Below, one piece after another: positions 26,509-35,547 of a stretch of 64,000 bases of DNA. A model generated the notes under the pieces. That model saw only the letters and a program-made list of their open reading frames with translations. It made no database searches and was not told the origin of the DNA. Source of the DNA: an uncultured Collinsella sp. (GTDB lineage: Bacteria > Actinomycetota > Coriobacteriia > Coriobacteriales > Coriobacteriaceae); contig CAKUFT010000004.1 in the NCBI GenBank assembly GCA_934650095.1, positions 4,342 through 68,341 of the forward strand, written 5' to 3'. Each line of letters begins with the position of its first letter. Position 1 is the first letter of the stretch. A program made the translations under genes and the position numbers.

Positions 26509-26636
26509 ATCGCTCCTCGCTCTGTCAAGTCATCCGCATCGCGCGCAGCCGCACATTGTAATCGTCGTCCGCCGGCAACCGAGTTCGCCTACAATTGCCA
26601 CCGAATCGAACAACGCAAACTTTTTAGGAAGTCATT

Positions 26637-27449
26637 ATGACAGCTATCGATCGAGGCCGGGCGACCGCGGCCTTCAAACGCTATACCGATGCTTACGACG
26701 CCGCCAATCCGCGCATCGCGCTCAAAATCGAGCACACCTATCACGTGGCGGAAGCGTGCGATGCCGTGGCGCGCGAGCAGAACTGGTCGACAGAGGATAT
26801 TGACCTGGCCTGGCTTTGCGGCCTGCTGCACGATATGGGCCGCTTTGAGCAGCTGCGACGCTGGGACACCTTTAAAGATGCCGAGAGTATGAGCCATGCG
26901 GCGTTGGGCGTCGAGGTCCTCTTTGGCGAGAATCCCGCCGATGCACCCGCCGCAACAAGCATCCGCGACTTTATTGACGGTCCGGTGGAAGACGAACTCA
27001 TCCGCGCGAGCATCGCCTATCACAGCGACTTTCGCCTACCCAAGGAGCTCGACGAGCGCACGCGGCGCTTCTGTGATATCGTGCGCGACGGCGATAAGGT
27101 CGACATTATGCGCACTATCGCCGACAGCACCGTCGATACCATCCTCAAAGTTGATGAGGATACGTTTCTTGCCAGCCACTTCTCGTCGCCGACACTCGCC
27201 GCCTTTGACGAGCATCGCTGCGTTGCACGCGATGAGCGCAACGAGCCCGCAGACTTCCTGGTAGGGCTCATCTGCTTTATGTTTGAGCTCGTCTATCCGG
27301 CAAGCCGTGCTCTGGCGCGCAAGCAGGGCGATATCTACCGCCTGCTCGACGCGCCCTTTGGCATTACGCGGCCCTTCACCGATCCCGCCACGCAAGCGAC
27401 CTGGGAGCGCCTAAAGGGCGAGATGCGCGACTGGCTGGCGCGTGCCTAG
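26637..27449 (+). CDS. HD-domain metal-dependent phosphohydrolase
   Basis: A 270-aa cytosolic protein with an HD fold: HTYHVAEA near residue 36, the LLHDMGRFEQ HD motif near 63, SHAALGVEVLF, and ASIAYHSDF near 122, giving the usual His/His-Asp/His/Asp metal ligands. The family hydrolyses nucleotides or cyclic nucleotides; the substrate here is unknown. Start at 26637 after AGGAAG. Its TAG shares bases with the stop of the converging etfA-like gene (four-base overlap), with no terminator room between them. Confidence 0.82.
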   Translation: MTAIDRGRATAAFKRYTDAYDAANPRIALKIEHTYHVAEACDAVAREQNWSTEDIDLAWLCGLLHDMGRFEQLRRWDTFKDAESMSHAALGVEVLFGENPADAPAATSIRDFIDGPVEDELIRASIAYHSDFRLPKELDERTRRFCDIVRDGDKVDIMRTIADSTVDTILKVDEDTFLASHFSSPTLAAFDEHRCVARDERNEPADFLVGLICFMFELVYPASRALARKQGDIYRLLDAPFGITRPFTDPATQATWERLKGEMRDWLARA

Positions 27450-28651
27450 CGCTCAAGCTGGGCCAGCAGCTCCTCGACGACCTCGACGGCGTCGCCGACA
27501 ACCTTGTACTGGGCGGCGCCAAAGATAGGGGCATCCGGGTCCTCGTTGATGGCGATAATGCGCTCTGCCCCACCGATGCCGGCAAGATGTTGGATGGCGC
27601 CCGAGACACCGATACTCACGAGAAGCTTGGGCGAAACGGATACGCCCGTCTGGCCAATCTGATGGCGGTACTCCAACCAGCCGGCCTCCACGACAGGGCG
27701 CGTGCAGCCAAGCTCGGCGCCCAGAGCCTCGGCGAGCCTTCGCATCAGCGGCAAGTTTTTCTTGGAGCCAATGCCGCGGCCCACCACGACCAGGCGCTCG
27801 GCGTCGGCAATTGATGCCTGCTGTCCCCACTCCTCAGCGGGAATCGAGATCTCGACGCGGGCTTTAACATCTTCTGCAAGCGCTACCTGGGCGATCGCGC
27901 CGGAACGACCGTAGTCGAAGTCGGGCGCCTTAAAGATGCCGGGGCGCACCGTTGCCATCTGAGGGCGGTGGTTGGGACAAACGATGGTGGCCATCAGGTT
28001 GCCGCCAAACGCCGGGCGCGTCTGCTGCAGCAGCCCCGTCTCCGTATCCATCGAAAGCACGGTGCAGTCGGCCGTAAGGCCCGTCTGCAAGCGCACGGCA
28101 ACGCCAGGCGCCAGTTCGCGGCCAAAGGCGGTCGCACCGTACAGAATAGCCTCGGGCTTGCGCTCGGCCACCAAATCGCAGATCAGGCGGGCGTAGACCT
28201 CCGCATCGTTTTGGCGCAGGCGCTCATCGCGACAGACCATAACTTCATCAGCACCGGCGCAAACCAAATGCTCAAGCTCCTCGAACGAGCTCTCGGGGCT
28301 CATGCCGACCAGCGCCACCAGACGGCAGCCACGGGCATCGGCAAGCTCGCGGCCCTTGCCCATGAGCTCGTAGGCAACGGGAGCCACCGTATCGTGCTCA
28401 TCGGTCTGCACGTATACCCAAATGTCTCGAAATGCATCAAGGTCCGCCGCGCCGGCGGCCTCGTCACGCTCGATCGAGATGGCGTTAACGGGACAGGCAT
28501 CGACGCACCCGCCGCACAGAACGCAGCCGTCGGTCACGCGGGCACAGCGGTTGGGGCGCTCGCCTTCCACCACAATGCCGCCCGAGGCGCAGGCGCGAAC
28601 GCAGCGACCGCAGCCGATACAGACTTCGCTATCGATAATCAGTCCGCTCAT
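27446..28651 (-). CDS. Ferredoxin-fused electron-transfer flavoprotein alpha subunit (LctC-like)
   Basis: A 401-aa EtfA with an N-terminal two-[4Fe-4S] ferredoxin domain ([11 protein letters not shown] at 11-21 and [15 protein letters not shown] at 42-56). EtfA blocks follow, including the FAD-binding C-terminus [31 protein letters not shown] and the [25 protein letters not shown] region. This architecture is that of LctC in the electron-confurcating lactate dehydrogenase of Acetobacterium. Here it would use reduced ferredoxin to help drive NAD+-dependent lactate oxidation. It is the third gene of the operon, directly abutting etfB. Confidence 0.9.
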   Translation of the reverse strand: MSGLIIDSEVCIGCGRCVRACASGGIVVEGERPNRCARVTDGCVLCGGCVDACPVNAISIERDEAAGAADLDAFRDIWVYVQTDEHDTVAPVAYELMGKGRELADARGCRLVALVGMSPESSFEELEHLVCAGADEVMVCRDERLRQNDAEVYARLICDLVAERKPEAILYGATAFGRELAPGVAVRLQTGLTADCTVLSMDTETGLLQQTRPAFGGNLMATIVCPNHRPQMATVRPGIFKAPDFDYGRSGAIAQVALAEDVKARVEISIPAEEWGQQASIADAERLVVVGRGIGSKKNLPLMRRLAEALGAELGCTRPVVEAGWLEYRHQIGQTGVSVSPKLLVSIGVSGAIQHLAGIGGAERIIAINEDPDAPIFGAAQYKVVGDAVEVVEELLAQLER

Positions 28652-29467
28652 CTATGCCATCCCCTCGATAATCTTGGCAAGTTTTGCCGCCTGCTCGGAC
28701 GCCGTTCCCTCAACGACCTCACACGTTTGGTCACGGTCGGGCACAAACGAGCGCACGACCTGCGTCGGTGATCCGGCAAGGCCGCAACGCGAGGGATCGG
28801 CGTTTACGTCGGCAGCGCTGGCCACGCGCACGTCTGCATCCTCGGCCGCGCGAATACCGGCAATACTCGGCATGCGCAGCTGGCCAATCTCCTTGGCGGT
28901 CGTCATCGCACACGGCATCTCCAGGTACACCGTCTCCTCGCCGGCATCGCAGCCGTGGACGAGCGCCAGCGAGCCACACGTCGTAAATCCCACGCTCTGC
29001 ACACAGCTCACGTCGGTCACGCAGGGGATCTCAAAGGCGCCGGCCAGCTCGGGTCCGATCTGGGCCGTATCGCCGTCCACTGCCATCTTGCCGCAGATGA
29101 GCAGGTCAAAGTCCTCATCGAGCTCCTCAATACCGCATTTGAGGGCATACGTGGTCGCCAGGGTATCGGCACCTGCAAAGGCGCGATCGGTTAGCAGCAG
29201 CGCGTCGTCGGCGCCACGTGCGATGCAGTCGCGCAGCAGCGATTCGGTCGCGGGAATACCCATCGACACCACCGTCACGCGAACATCCATGCCAAAGCCG
29301 ATAAAGTCGTCTTTAAGTGCCAGCGCGCACTCCAGAGCGCTCGCGTCAAAGGGATTGATGACTGCCTGCTTGCCATCGCGAACGATGGTATTGGTCTTGG
29401 GGTCCATCTTAACCTCGGTGCTACCCGGCACCGCCTTGACGCACACCACCATATGGAAATCGCTCAT
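28652..29467 (-). CDS. Electron-transfer flavoprotein beta subunit (LctB-like)
   Basis: A 271-aa EtfB, partner of the ferredoxin-fused EtfA. It has the opening VVCVKAVPGSTEVKMDP, NPFDASALECAL, the VSMGIPATESLLRDCIARGADDALLLTDRAFAGADTLATTYAL stretch that in bifurcating ETFs binds the second FAD, and CGKMAVDGDTAQIGPELAGAF. I prefer the ATG at 29467 (AGGGGGC nine bases upstream) to the GTG at 29473, which would overlap the upstream stop by four bases. Confidence 0.9.
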   Translation of the reverse strand: MSDFHMVVCVKAVPGSTEVKMDPKTNTIVRDGKQAVINPFDASALECALALKDDFIGFGMDVRVTVVSMGIPATESLLRDCIARGADDALLLTDRAFAGADTLATTYALKCGIEELDEDFDLLICGKMAVDGDTAQIGPELAGAFEIPCVTDVSCVQSVGFTTCGSLALVHGCDAGEETVYLEMPCAMTTAKEIGQLRMPSIAGIRAAEDADVRVASAADVNADPSRCGLAGSPTQVVRSFVPDRDQTCEVVEGTASEQAAKLAKIIEGMA

Positions 29468-29469
29468 CT

Positions 29470-31071
29470 TCACGCGCCCCCTTTCTGGACGAGTTCATCC
29501 AAGAGCTTCTCCGAAAACAGGTTTCCGCGGCCCAGCTGTCCGGCAGGATCGAGTTGGAGCTTAAGCCGTGCCGACTCGACCATGGCCTCGTGACCGTACA
29601 TCGTCTCCAGGAAGCCCGCCTTGATTTTGCCGACGCCGTGCTCGGCCGACACCGCGCCGCCCATGGCAGTGACCTCGGCTGCCCACTGGGCAAAGAGCTC
29701 TCCACCGCGACGATAGTCCTCGGCGTCGCGCGGCAGGATGTTCACGTGCAGGTGGTTGTTGCCGATATGCCCCCAGGCGGCAGATTCGAGCCCGCTTTCG
29801 GCCAGCGTTTTGCGATAGAGGGCAACAACATCGGCCAGGCGATTGTTGGGCACCGACATGTCCGAGCCTAGCTTGGTGATCGTTGGGTCGGTGCGGCGGC
29901 GCTCGTCGATGAGCATGTTGACGCTTTCGGGCACCGCATGGCGGAAGAACCGCTGGCACTCGCGATCGACCTCGGTGCGCGCGACCCAGGTCGCATCGTC
30001 ACGACCGCCCGCAAGCTCCAGTACCCATCCCAGGTGATACAGTTCCTCAGTCGCCTGCTTCTCGTCATCGCAATCGAGCTCCACGTAGACGCAGACCTTG
30101 GCCTCTTTGTCGAGCGCCGGCAGCGAAGAAAACGCCGTCGACTGCTCACGCTGACGGCGCAGGATATCCAGGGCGCCTGCATCGAAATATTCGATGGCGG
30201 CTGCATGGGATAGGACGGGACGCACGGAATCGGTAAAGGACACGGCCTTGTCTTCGCTGTCAAAGAAACAGCTCACGCCCCAAACGACCTCCGGTGCCGG
30301 CTGCAGGGCAATCTCGAGCTCGGTGATGACGCCGAGCGTTCCGCAGGCACCGATAAAGAGGTCGATGGCATCCATGTCGTCCGCGACGAAATAGCCCGAG
30401 GCATTTTTGGTCTTGGGCATGGTGTAGGTGGGAAGATCAAGCTCGAGCGCACGACCTTCCGCCGTCACGAGTGACAGGTGGCGGCCCCGGGCAAAAACTT
30501 CGCCACGCCGAAGCTCGAGCAGGTCACCGTCGGTCAGCGCGACGTGAAGGCCCGTGACGTGCGGACGCATGGGACCGTAAGCGTAGCTACGGGCGCCGGA
30601 AGCGTTGCATGCCGCCATACCGCCCAGACAAGCAGACGCCTCGGTGGGATCGGTAGGAAAGAATTGCTCGGGGGCTTCCTGGAATTCCTCGTAAGCCTTA
30701 AGCGAAGCCTGGTCCCAATCTGCGGTCGGAAGCACCTTCTTGCCCAGCTGCTTGCGCAGCTCAGACAGCACGACGCCGGGCTCAACACGCAAGAGAAAGT
30801 GACCCTCGTCATCGCGGCGAAGGCCTAGGTAGCGATTCATACGGGAGGTGTTGAGGATGTGGCCGCCATGGGGCACGGCGCCGGCAGCGAGACCCGTTCG
30901 AGCGCCCTGGACAGTCACCGGGACACCGTCGACATGGAGCTGCCGCAGGATGGCGCGCGTCTCGTCTTCCGATGTCGGGAACGAGATGCTCGAGGCCTCG
31001 CCCGACGAGCGAGACTCGTCGCGGCCGTATTCCTCGAACTCATCGGTGAAGGGTTTGATGGTTGCAGACAT
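29470..31071 (-). CDS. FAD-linked 2-hydroxyacid (lactate) dehydrogenase, LctD/GlcD-like
   Basis: A 533-aa flavoprotein of the GlcD/DLD family. The FAD_binding_4 domain has VTVQGARTGLAAGAVP and PTDPTEASACLGGMAACNASGARSYAYGPMR. The C-terminal FAD-oxidase domain ends with GHIGNNHLHVNILPRD and AVSAEHGVGKIKAG. It should oxidise lactate or another 2-hydroxyacid and pass electrons to the adjacent EtfAB. It is the first gene of the operon; the ATG at 31071 follows AGGGGAG. No lactate permease or racemase lies alongside, unlike in Acetobacterium. The closest alternative substrate is glycolate. Confidence 0.88.
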   Translation of the reverse strand: MSATIKPFTDEFEEYGRDESRSSGEASSISFPTSEDETRAILRQLHVDGVPVTVQGARTGLAAGAVPHGGHILNTSRMNRYLGLRRDDEGHFLLRVEPGVVLSELRKQLGKKVLPTADWDQASLKAYEEFQEAPEQFFPTDPTEASACLGGMAACNASGARSYAYGPMRPHVTGLHVALTDGDLLELRRGEVFARGRHLSLVTAEGRALELDLPTYTMPKTKNASGYFVADDMDAIDLFIGACGTLGVITELEIALQPAPEVVWGVSCFFDSEDKAVSFTDSVRPVLSHAAAIEYFDAGALDILRRQREQSTAFSSLPALDKEAKVCVYVELDCDDEKQATEELYHLGWVLELAGGRDDATWVARTEVDRECQRFFRHAVPESVNMLIDERRRTDPTITKLGSDMSVPNNRLADVVALYRKTLAESGLESAAWGHIGNNHLHVNILPRDAEDYRRGGELFAQWAAEVTAMGGAVSAEHGVGKIKAGFLETMYGHEAMVESARLKLQLDPAGQLGRGNLFSEKLLDELVQKGGA

Positions 31072-31417
31072 GCAGAACTCCCCTTTAGCTAACTACAGTG
31101 TTTGCAGGGAGATGTTACCGCATCGTTTCGTTGACGTGTTCGAGACCGTCTCCATAATTGAGGATTTTTACGTCCGTGCAATTCGGCGAGCGGTTGCTTG
31201 TTCTCGGCAGGCGATGTTTTTGACACATATCGCTTCGCCGCCAACGATCGCGAAATTGGCACTCGAAAAATGTTGAAGTATTTTTTACCACCTGCTACCT
31301 GCGGTGATGCAAATCCGTCAAGCATTTGGTCAGCTTTTGGTCAAGTAGCGTCTGATACGGTCGGCATCGACAGCCAAAACCAATGGAAGTTTTGGCCCCA
31401 GAAGCAGGGAGGTTCCC
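31072..31417. other. 346-bp divergent intergenic region
   Basis: No credible gene. It is more AT-rich than its surroundings. On the minus strand TTGCAC and AATTAT, 16 bases apart near 31155-31182, could be the promoter of the lactate operon. On the plus strand TTTGGTCA occurs twice (31325-31332 and 31336-31343), spaced exactly 11 bases or one helical turn, like a tandem regulator site. A region near 31291-31312 (cacctgctacctgcggtg) is imperfectly palindromic. Confidence 0.4.
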
Positions 31418-31714
31418 ATGGCATATTACTGGCCCCAGTACGGCGTCGCCATCGAAGTCGACGACGATCCCCATCTCCTGCCTTTCGAAGAAGAGGCATT
31501 CCCCGACACGACGGTCTACCACGTCACTACCGATGTGATCTGCGACCCCGAGTCGTTCTCGGCGCTCGCCCACCACATCGCACGCATCCACGACATCGAG
31601 CTCCCTCCCGACTTCGATGAGCTTGTCTACTCGCGCCGTCTGATGCTTCACATGCTCTTTGGAGCGGACCCGTCCACGTTCGCACGCGTCTACACCGCCA
31701 AGGACGCCGCATGA
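31418..31714 (+). CDS. Small protein resembling a piece of an endonuclease-like fold
   Basis: A 98-aa soluble protein with no signal peptide. Its opening YYWPQYGVAIEVDDDPHLLPFE resembles the core of DUF559/Vsr-like nuclease relatives found in Coriobacteriia, where a YWP..-VAIE-D segment forms the metal-binding strand. It lacks the N-terminal half such proteins normally have, so it is either a minimal stand-alone version or a remnant. GGGAGG lies five bases before the ATG, and its stop overlaps the next start by four bases (ATGA), so it is translated with the surface-protein genes. Function unknown. Confidence 0.65.
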   Translation: MAYYWPQYGVAIEVDDDPHLLPFEEEAFPDTTVYHVTTDVICDPESFSALAHHIARIHDIELPPDFDELVYSRRLMLHMLFGADPSTFARVYTAKDAA

Positions 31715-32220
31715 GCGCGAAGAAGTTGCCCCAACTCGCGAGTCAGAGGCATCGCAAGAAACTCATCGCTGTCTGTTTGGCTATCGTCTGTGCCCTCGTC
31801 GCCGTAGGCTTGTACGCCTGGCAGTCGCAGCCCGTACCCGAAGCGGGCGCCTCGGTCACAACGACCGAGGGCAAATCGCGCCAAGAGATCCAAGATGAGC
31901 TCGACGCCATCGTCCGCGACAACATGATGACGATCTCGGTCGCGCCGGTCGCCCAGTTGCAGGAAGGCGGCAAGTTGCGCGTCAACGTGCAAAACGTCCA
32001 GGACAACAAGTTCCCCCAGCGATTCCGCGTCATTCAAAACGACGAGACCATTTATGAGTCCGGCATCGTCGAAACCGGCAAGACGGTCGAGACGTGTCCC
32101 GCCGGCGACATCGAGGAAGGCGAGGCGTATATCGAAATCCAGGCACTCGACACCAAGACCCATGACAACCACGGCAATCCGACGCGCGTCAAGGTCCGGG
32201 TGGAACAGGCCGAGAACTAG
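31711..32220 (+). CDS. Membrane-anchored extracellular protein, unknown function
   Basis: A 169-aa protein with a basic N-terminus and one hydrophobic segment (residues about 19-38, KLIAVCLAIVCALVAVGLYA), then an exposed domain. It has no lipobox, so it is probably a single-pass anchor. The exterior part is rich in charged residues and has NVQNVQDNKFPQRFRVIQND-like strands and ESGIVETGKTVETCPAGDIEEGEAY, which reads like a small beta-sandwich. It overlaps the preceding gene by ATGA, and three further exported proteins follow. I do not recognise a named family. Confidence 0.75.
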   Translation: MSAKKLPQLASQRHRKKLIAVCLAIVCALVAVGLYAWQSQPVPEAGASVTTTEGKSRQEIQDELDAIVRDNMMTISVAPVAQLQEGGKLRVNVQNVQDNKFPQRFRVIQNDETIYESGIVETGKTVETCPAGDIEEGEAYIEIQALDTKTHDNHGNPTRVKVRVEQAEN

Positions 32221-32309
32221 CCCCTAACGCCCGCTGATCATTGCGCGCGGCCACCAACACTCGTCCAATCATCGCGGGGACGGCCCGCGGCGAATAGAAA
32301 GGAACGACC

Positions 32310-32909
32310 ATGGACATCACCAGAAACATGAACGGAGCCAGAGCGCTCGTCGTGGGCGCAGGGCTCGCGCTCGCGCTCGCAGTGGGCGCCTCCCCGACGC
32401 CAGCCATGGCAGCCGGGCGCGTTGGAACCACGAAGGTAATGGTCAGAACCGAAATCGACAACATCGAGTTCAAAGCACCGACGGTTATTCCCTTCGTCGC
32501 CCAAGCCGACGGCACGCTTCAGGGTCCCTCAGAAGATGCAACCACCATCGACAATCTTTCGGCCTACGGCATCCATGTCACCAACATGAAGATCGACGCC
32601 ATGAACACCTGGACCATTGCCGCCGACGCAAAGACCGGAACTGCACAGAATTCCATTGACTTTAAGGTCGGCCCCGAAGGCGCACTCCAGGACGCCAGCG
32701 CCGCAACGCAGGGAACAGGAATCGATCTTTCCAAGATCGCAACCTTTGATATGGGTTATCAGGGTATTGCCGGCGGTTCGGACAAGATCAAGCTCAAGAC
32801 GAGCGGAAATGTCGCCCGCGTCACGCGCGACATCTTCCATATAACCGGCGAAGGCGATCAAGTTGCAACGATCACCTGGACGGTCGAGCCCGGTGCGCAC
32901 ACGGCATAA
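32310..32909 (+). CDS. Secreted protein with an IPF-type beta-sandwich domain
   Basis: A 199-aa protein with a classical signal peptide (hydrophobic 12-28, cleavage near AMA-AG, residue 34). The mature part begins with strands and includes APTVIPFVAQADGTLQGPS followed by a NLSAYGIHVTNMKI strand, and ends ATITWTVEP. The same layout (hydrophobic-P-F strand, GxxxxP turn, N...I strand) appears in the C-terminal half of the gene at 33193, so the two may share a domain. No sorting signal is present. GAAAGGAAC lies just upstream. Function unknown; a surface or fimbria-like component is inference. Confidence 0.72.
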   Translation: MDITRNMNGARALVVGAGLALALAVGASPTPAMAAGRVGTTKVMVRTEIDNIEFKAPTVIPFVAQADGTLQGPSEDATTIDNLSAYGIHVTNMKIDAMNTWTIAADAKTGTAQNSIDFKVGPEGALQDASAATQGTGIDLSKIATFDMGYQGIAGGSDKIKLKTSGNVARVTRDIFHITGEGDQVATITWTVEPGAHTA

Positions 32910-33150
32910 GGCGATCGCATCTGTCGCCATCGTCGGCATCTTGGCGCTCGCGCCGGCAGCAGCCTTTGCCCAACAAGAGCAGGCGCAGGCCGCCACGCAA
33001 GTGACCGTCGACCTCTCGGGGCTCGACCATGGCGACCGCCAGGAACCATTGGCGCAAACGGGCGACGAAAAGCAGCTCTTGGCAGCAAGCGTCGCTGTGG
33101 CAGGCGCGGGGGCCGCCGGACTCGGCCTGCGCATCAAACGCAGCCAGTAG
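32893..33150 (+). CDS. Tiny LAQTG-anchored surface protein
   Basis: From a GTG at 32893 this encodes 85 aa: a signal peptide (HKAIASVAIVGILALAPAAAFA), a mature stretch of only about 30 residues, then LAQTG, a hydrophobic helix and a basic tail KRSQ. That is a complete sortase cell-wall sorting signal on a very short protein. It overlaps the end of the preceding gene by 17 bases, which with the poor ribosome site suggests translational coupling. An ATG at 32863 would bury the signal. No sortase gene is in the window. Confidence 0.7.
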   Translation: MRTRHKAIASVAIVGILALAPAAAFAQQEQAQAATQVTVDLSGLDHGDRQEPLAQTGDEKQLLAASVAVAGAGAAGLGLRIKRSQ

Positions 33151-33192
33151 CCAGACACAGGCAGGCCACACATAATTTGGTAAGGAGACCCC

Positions 33193-34623
33193 ATGGCATC
33201 GAAGAACCTTTTGCCCGTCGTCGCACTCTGCGGCGCGCTCGCAACCGGAACGCCTGTCGCCGCTTGGGCGGCCCCCGTCATGGCGGACTCCTTGCCGGCA
33301 GTCCTAAGCCCCGCACCAGACCCGTCGAGCACCATCATGTGCAAGCGATTTTCGCTCAAGCAGGCCACGATCCTGACCTCGGGATGCCTTCGCCGGAATA
33401 CGGACGCCTCGATAGTCGTGGATATCGAGCGCTCGAATAAGGAAAACGAATCCCAGGCAGGTTGTGCCGTCTGCACATGGCATTCGGTTGTGCTTGACGC
33501 AAATGACGATCCATGCGATTTGGAGCTGCGCATCGACATCGCTTCGATCGATGACTCGGCGAACGGAGCGAAGGTCGCCTTCGACAGCACGTTTTTCGAG
33601 AAAGGAGGCGGCATATGTCTGGGCTGCGCCGCCGCGAATGCAGACGATGCGCAGCCCACCCTCTCATTCACCGCATCGTTGCGGCTGACCAAGGCCGGCA
33701 CCGATGCCATCGCGGCGGGAGAAGCGTCCCTGCTGTTCTACGCCGTCAGCACCAAAGACACAGACATTCATTTCGAGAAGTCAGCCGGGGCACTCAGCCT
33801 TACGCGAGGGACGAAAGCAGGCCCCATTGAGATTGATGTCCACGCGCTAGGCAGGCAATGCATTCTCGCCGACCCGGCGCTTCTCGAAATGGAGTGGAAC
33901 GGATCCGGGGCCGTCGGGATTGTCCCCTCCGCGCTTGGAGCCAAGACACTTCCCTCAAACGAAGGACCCAGCAACGCAACCATAAAAGAAGAGGGCGCAG
34001 ACAAAGAAGCGGGTGCGGGGGACACGCCATCGCTGGCAAACAGCGTCCCAGCTTCTTTCGAAGCACCGGACGAAACCGTTGCCGATCCAAACGATTCCGA
34101 GCTTGCGGACAGCCTAGGGCTTGCTGGTCCTCAAGAAGTCGATGAGGGCAACTGCTGCGTGCTTGCCGCGCTCGACCACACAGAGACTATCGACGCCGCG
34201 AACATCGAAGTTGCCGCCGCCAATCAGCCCGTCCGTAAGTCGGCCATCATCGCATTTCCCGAGTCCGTCGAGGTCGTCTTTTTGCCATCGGGCGAGGTTG
34301 TGGCCCCGACACTGCTCACCTTGCTGGGTGCTAAGAATACTCGAAACGAAATTAAAAAGATCACGGTTGTCGACCCTGCAACTACCGCCAAGCTGCGTCT
34401 ATACGCCGTTGCCCCAGACGGAAGCAAGACCCTGGAATTCGATGGCGACACGCTCCTGGCCTGGCGGCGTCTGGACATTATGCAAGACGTCTCGTATCAG
34501 ATCGAACTCGAGGGGTTTGATCGAGCCCGCGATGCCAATATCATCGCCGCGGCTATTGAATCCCCACAGCGACTTATGACGCTGCGCTTTGACTACTATC
34601 CCTATGTCCCGACAACTACCTGA
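33193..34623 (+). CDS. Large secreted protein of the surface cluster
   Basis: A 476-aa exported protein with a signal peptide (LLPVVALCGALATGTPVAAWA, cleavage near residue 27). An N-terminal domain (about 45-235) contains several Cys residues, including the pairs CAVC and CLGC, unusual for an exported protein and possibly disulfide-bonded. A low-complexity acidic linker (about 265-315) follows. The C-terminal domain (about 340-476) contains AIIAFPESVEVVFLPSGEVVAPTLL, laid out like the IPF domain of the protein at 32310. It has no sorting signal or C-terminal helix. AAGGAG lies upstream. It ends the cluster. Family not recognised. Confidence 0.75.
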   Translation: MASKNLLPVVALCGALATGTPVAAWAAPVMADSLPAVLSPAPDPSSTIMCKRFSLKQATILTSGCLRRNTDASIVVDIERSNKENESQAGCAVCTWHSVVLDANDDPCDLELRIDIASIDDSANGAKVAFDSTFFEKGGGICLGCAAANADDAQPTLSFTASLRLTKAGTDAIAAGEASLLFYAVSTKDTDIHFEKSAGALSLTRGTKAGPIEIDVHALGRQCILADPALLEMEWNGSGAVGIVPSALGAKTLPSNEGPSNATIKEEGADKEAGAGDTPSLANSVPASFEAPDETVADPNDSELADSLGLAGPQEVDEGNCCVLAALDHTETIDAANIEVAAANQPVRKSAIIAFPESVEVVFLPSGEVVAPTLLTLLGAKNTRNEIKKITVVDPATTAKLRLYAVAPDGSKTLEFDGDTLLAWRRLDIMQDVSYQIELEGFDRARDANIIAAAIESPQRLMTLRFDYYPYVPTTT

Positions 34624-34741
34624 GGCTTAAATGCTGCGCGTCGTTTCTAATACCACTTATATAACGTATTAGATGAGTCGCGATGTGCCTCGCATTCCGT
34701 TCTGCTACGATTGCCACGTTGGCATCAATACGGGAGGGCTC

Positions 34742-35458
34742 ATGCCGGGCTTGGGAACAATCATCAACGTTGTGCTTTTGATTGCGGGCGGTCTTTTGGG
34801 ATTAGCGGGCGGTCGCTTTATCACACCGCGCATCCAAGACACGCTCATGAAAGCATCGGGGCTGTGCGTCCTGTTTATCGGCTTGGGCGGCACCATGCAA
34901 AAGATGCTCGTCATCGACGGCGACGTCCTGTCGACCACCGGCACCACCATGTTGATCGTCTCATTCGCGCTCGGCTCGCTTATCGGCGAGGCCATCAACC
35001 TGGAGGCCGCCATCGAAAACCTCGGCGAATGGCTCAAACGCAAAACCGGGAGCGAGGGAGACAACGAGTTCACCAACGCCTTTGTCTCGGCATCGCTCAC
35101 CGTGTGCATCGGCGCGATGGCCATCGTGGGATCGATTCAGGACGGTCTGCTCGGCGATTGGTCTACGCTCGCCCTGAAGGGTGCACTGGACTGCATCATC
35201 GTCTGCACCATGACAGCCTCGCTCGGACGCGGCTGTATCTTCTCGGCCCTGCCCGTTGCCGTGTTCCAGGGAACGATCACGCTGTTTGCCGGCGCGCTCT
35301 CCCCCATCATGACCACCGCAGCCCTCGACAGCCTCTCACTCGTGGGGTCCATGCTCATCTTCTGCGTCGGCGTCAACCTTATCCGACCTCAGACCTTCCG
35401 CACGGCCAACATGCTCCCCGCCGTCGTCATAGCCGTCATCTACGCCCTCCTGTTCTAA
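34742..35458 (+). CDS. DUF554 family membrane protein
   Basis: A 238-aa, highly hydrophobic protein with about six to seven helices. DUF554 features are GLGTIINVVLLIAGGLLGL at the start, FIGLGGTMQKML, EFTNAFVSASLTVCIGAMAIVGSIQDGLLGD and FCVGVNLIRPQTFRTANMLPAVVIA. Molecular function is not known to me for this family; a transporter role is usually assumed. The ATG at 34742 follows GGGAGGG. A perfect 7-base inverted repeat (CTAATAC...GTATTAG, 34648-34672) with a TATATAAC core lies upstream and may be its promoter/operator. Confidence 0.85.
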   Translation: MPGLGTIINVVLLIAGGLLGLAGGRFITPRIQDTLMKASGLCVLFIGLGGTMQKMLVIDGDVLSTTGTTMLIVSFALGSLIGEAINLEAAIENLGEWLKRKTGSEGDNEFTNAFVSASLTVCIGAMAIVGSIQDGLLGDWSTLALKGALDCIIVCTMTASLGRGCIFSALPVAVFQGTITLFAGALSPIMTTAALDSLSLVGSMLIFCVGVNLIRPQTFRTANMLPAVVIAVIYALLF

Positions 35459-35500
35459 GTCTATCTACATAGCGGCATCTCGAACATCTGTTTGATGCTG

Positions 35501-35509
35501 TGCTATGAT
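35501..35509 (+). promoter_or_regulatory. Extended -10 promoter of the TerB-ATPase-helicase operon
   Basis: TGCTATGAT fits an extended -10 (TGn-TATnAT). No good -35 lies 17 bases upstream, as is common for extended -10 promoters. It is about 38 bases before the GTG start. Confidence 0.4.
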
Positions 35510-35547
35510 ATGAGGTCACCGACACCGTATAGGGAGAGGAGAGGGCG

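Noticed and set aside
31198..31620. A plus-strand frame crossing the gap into the 98-aa gene in another frame
   Set aside because: Could have been a frameshifted N-terminal half of the nuclease-like protein, but the residues show no relation and the 98-aa gene has its own strong ribosome site.
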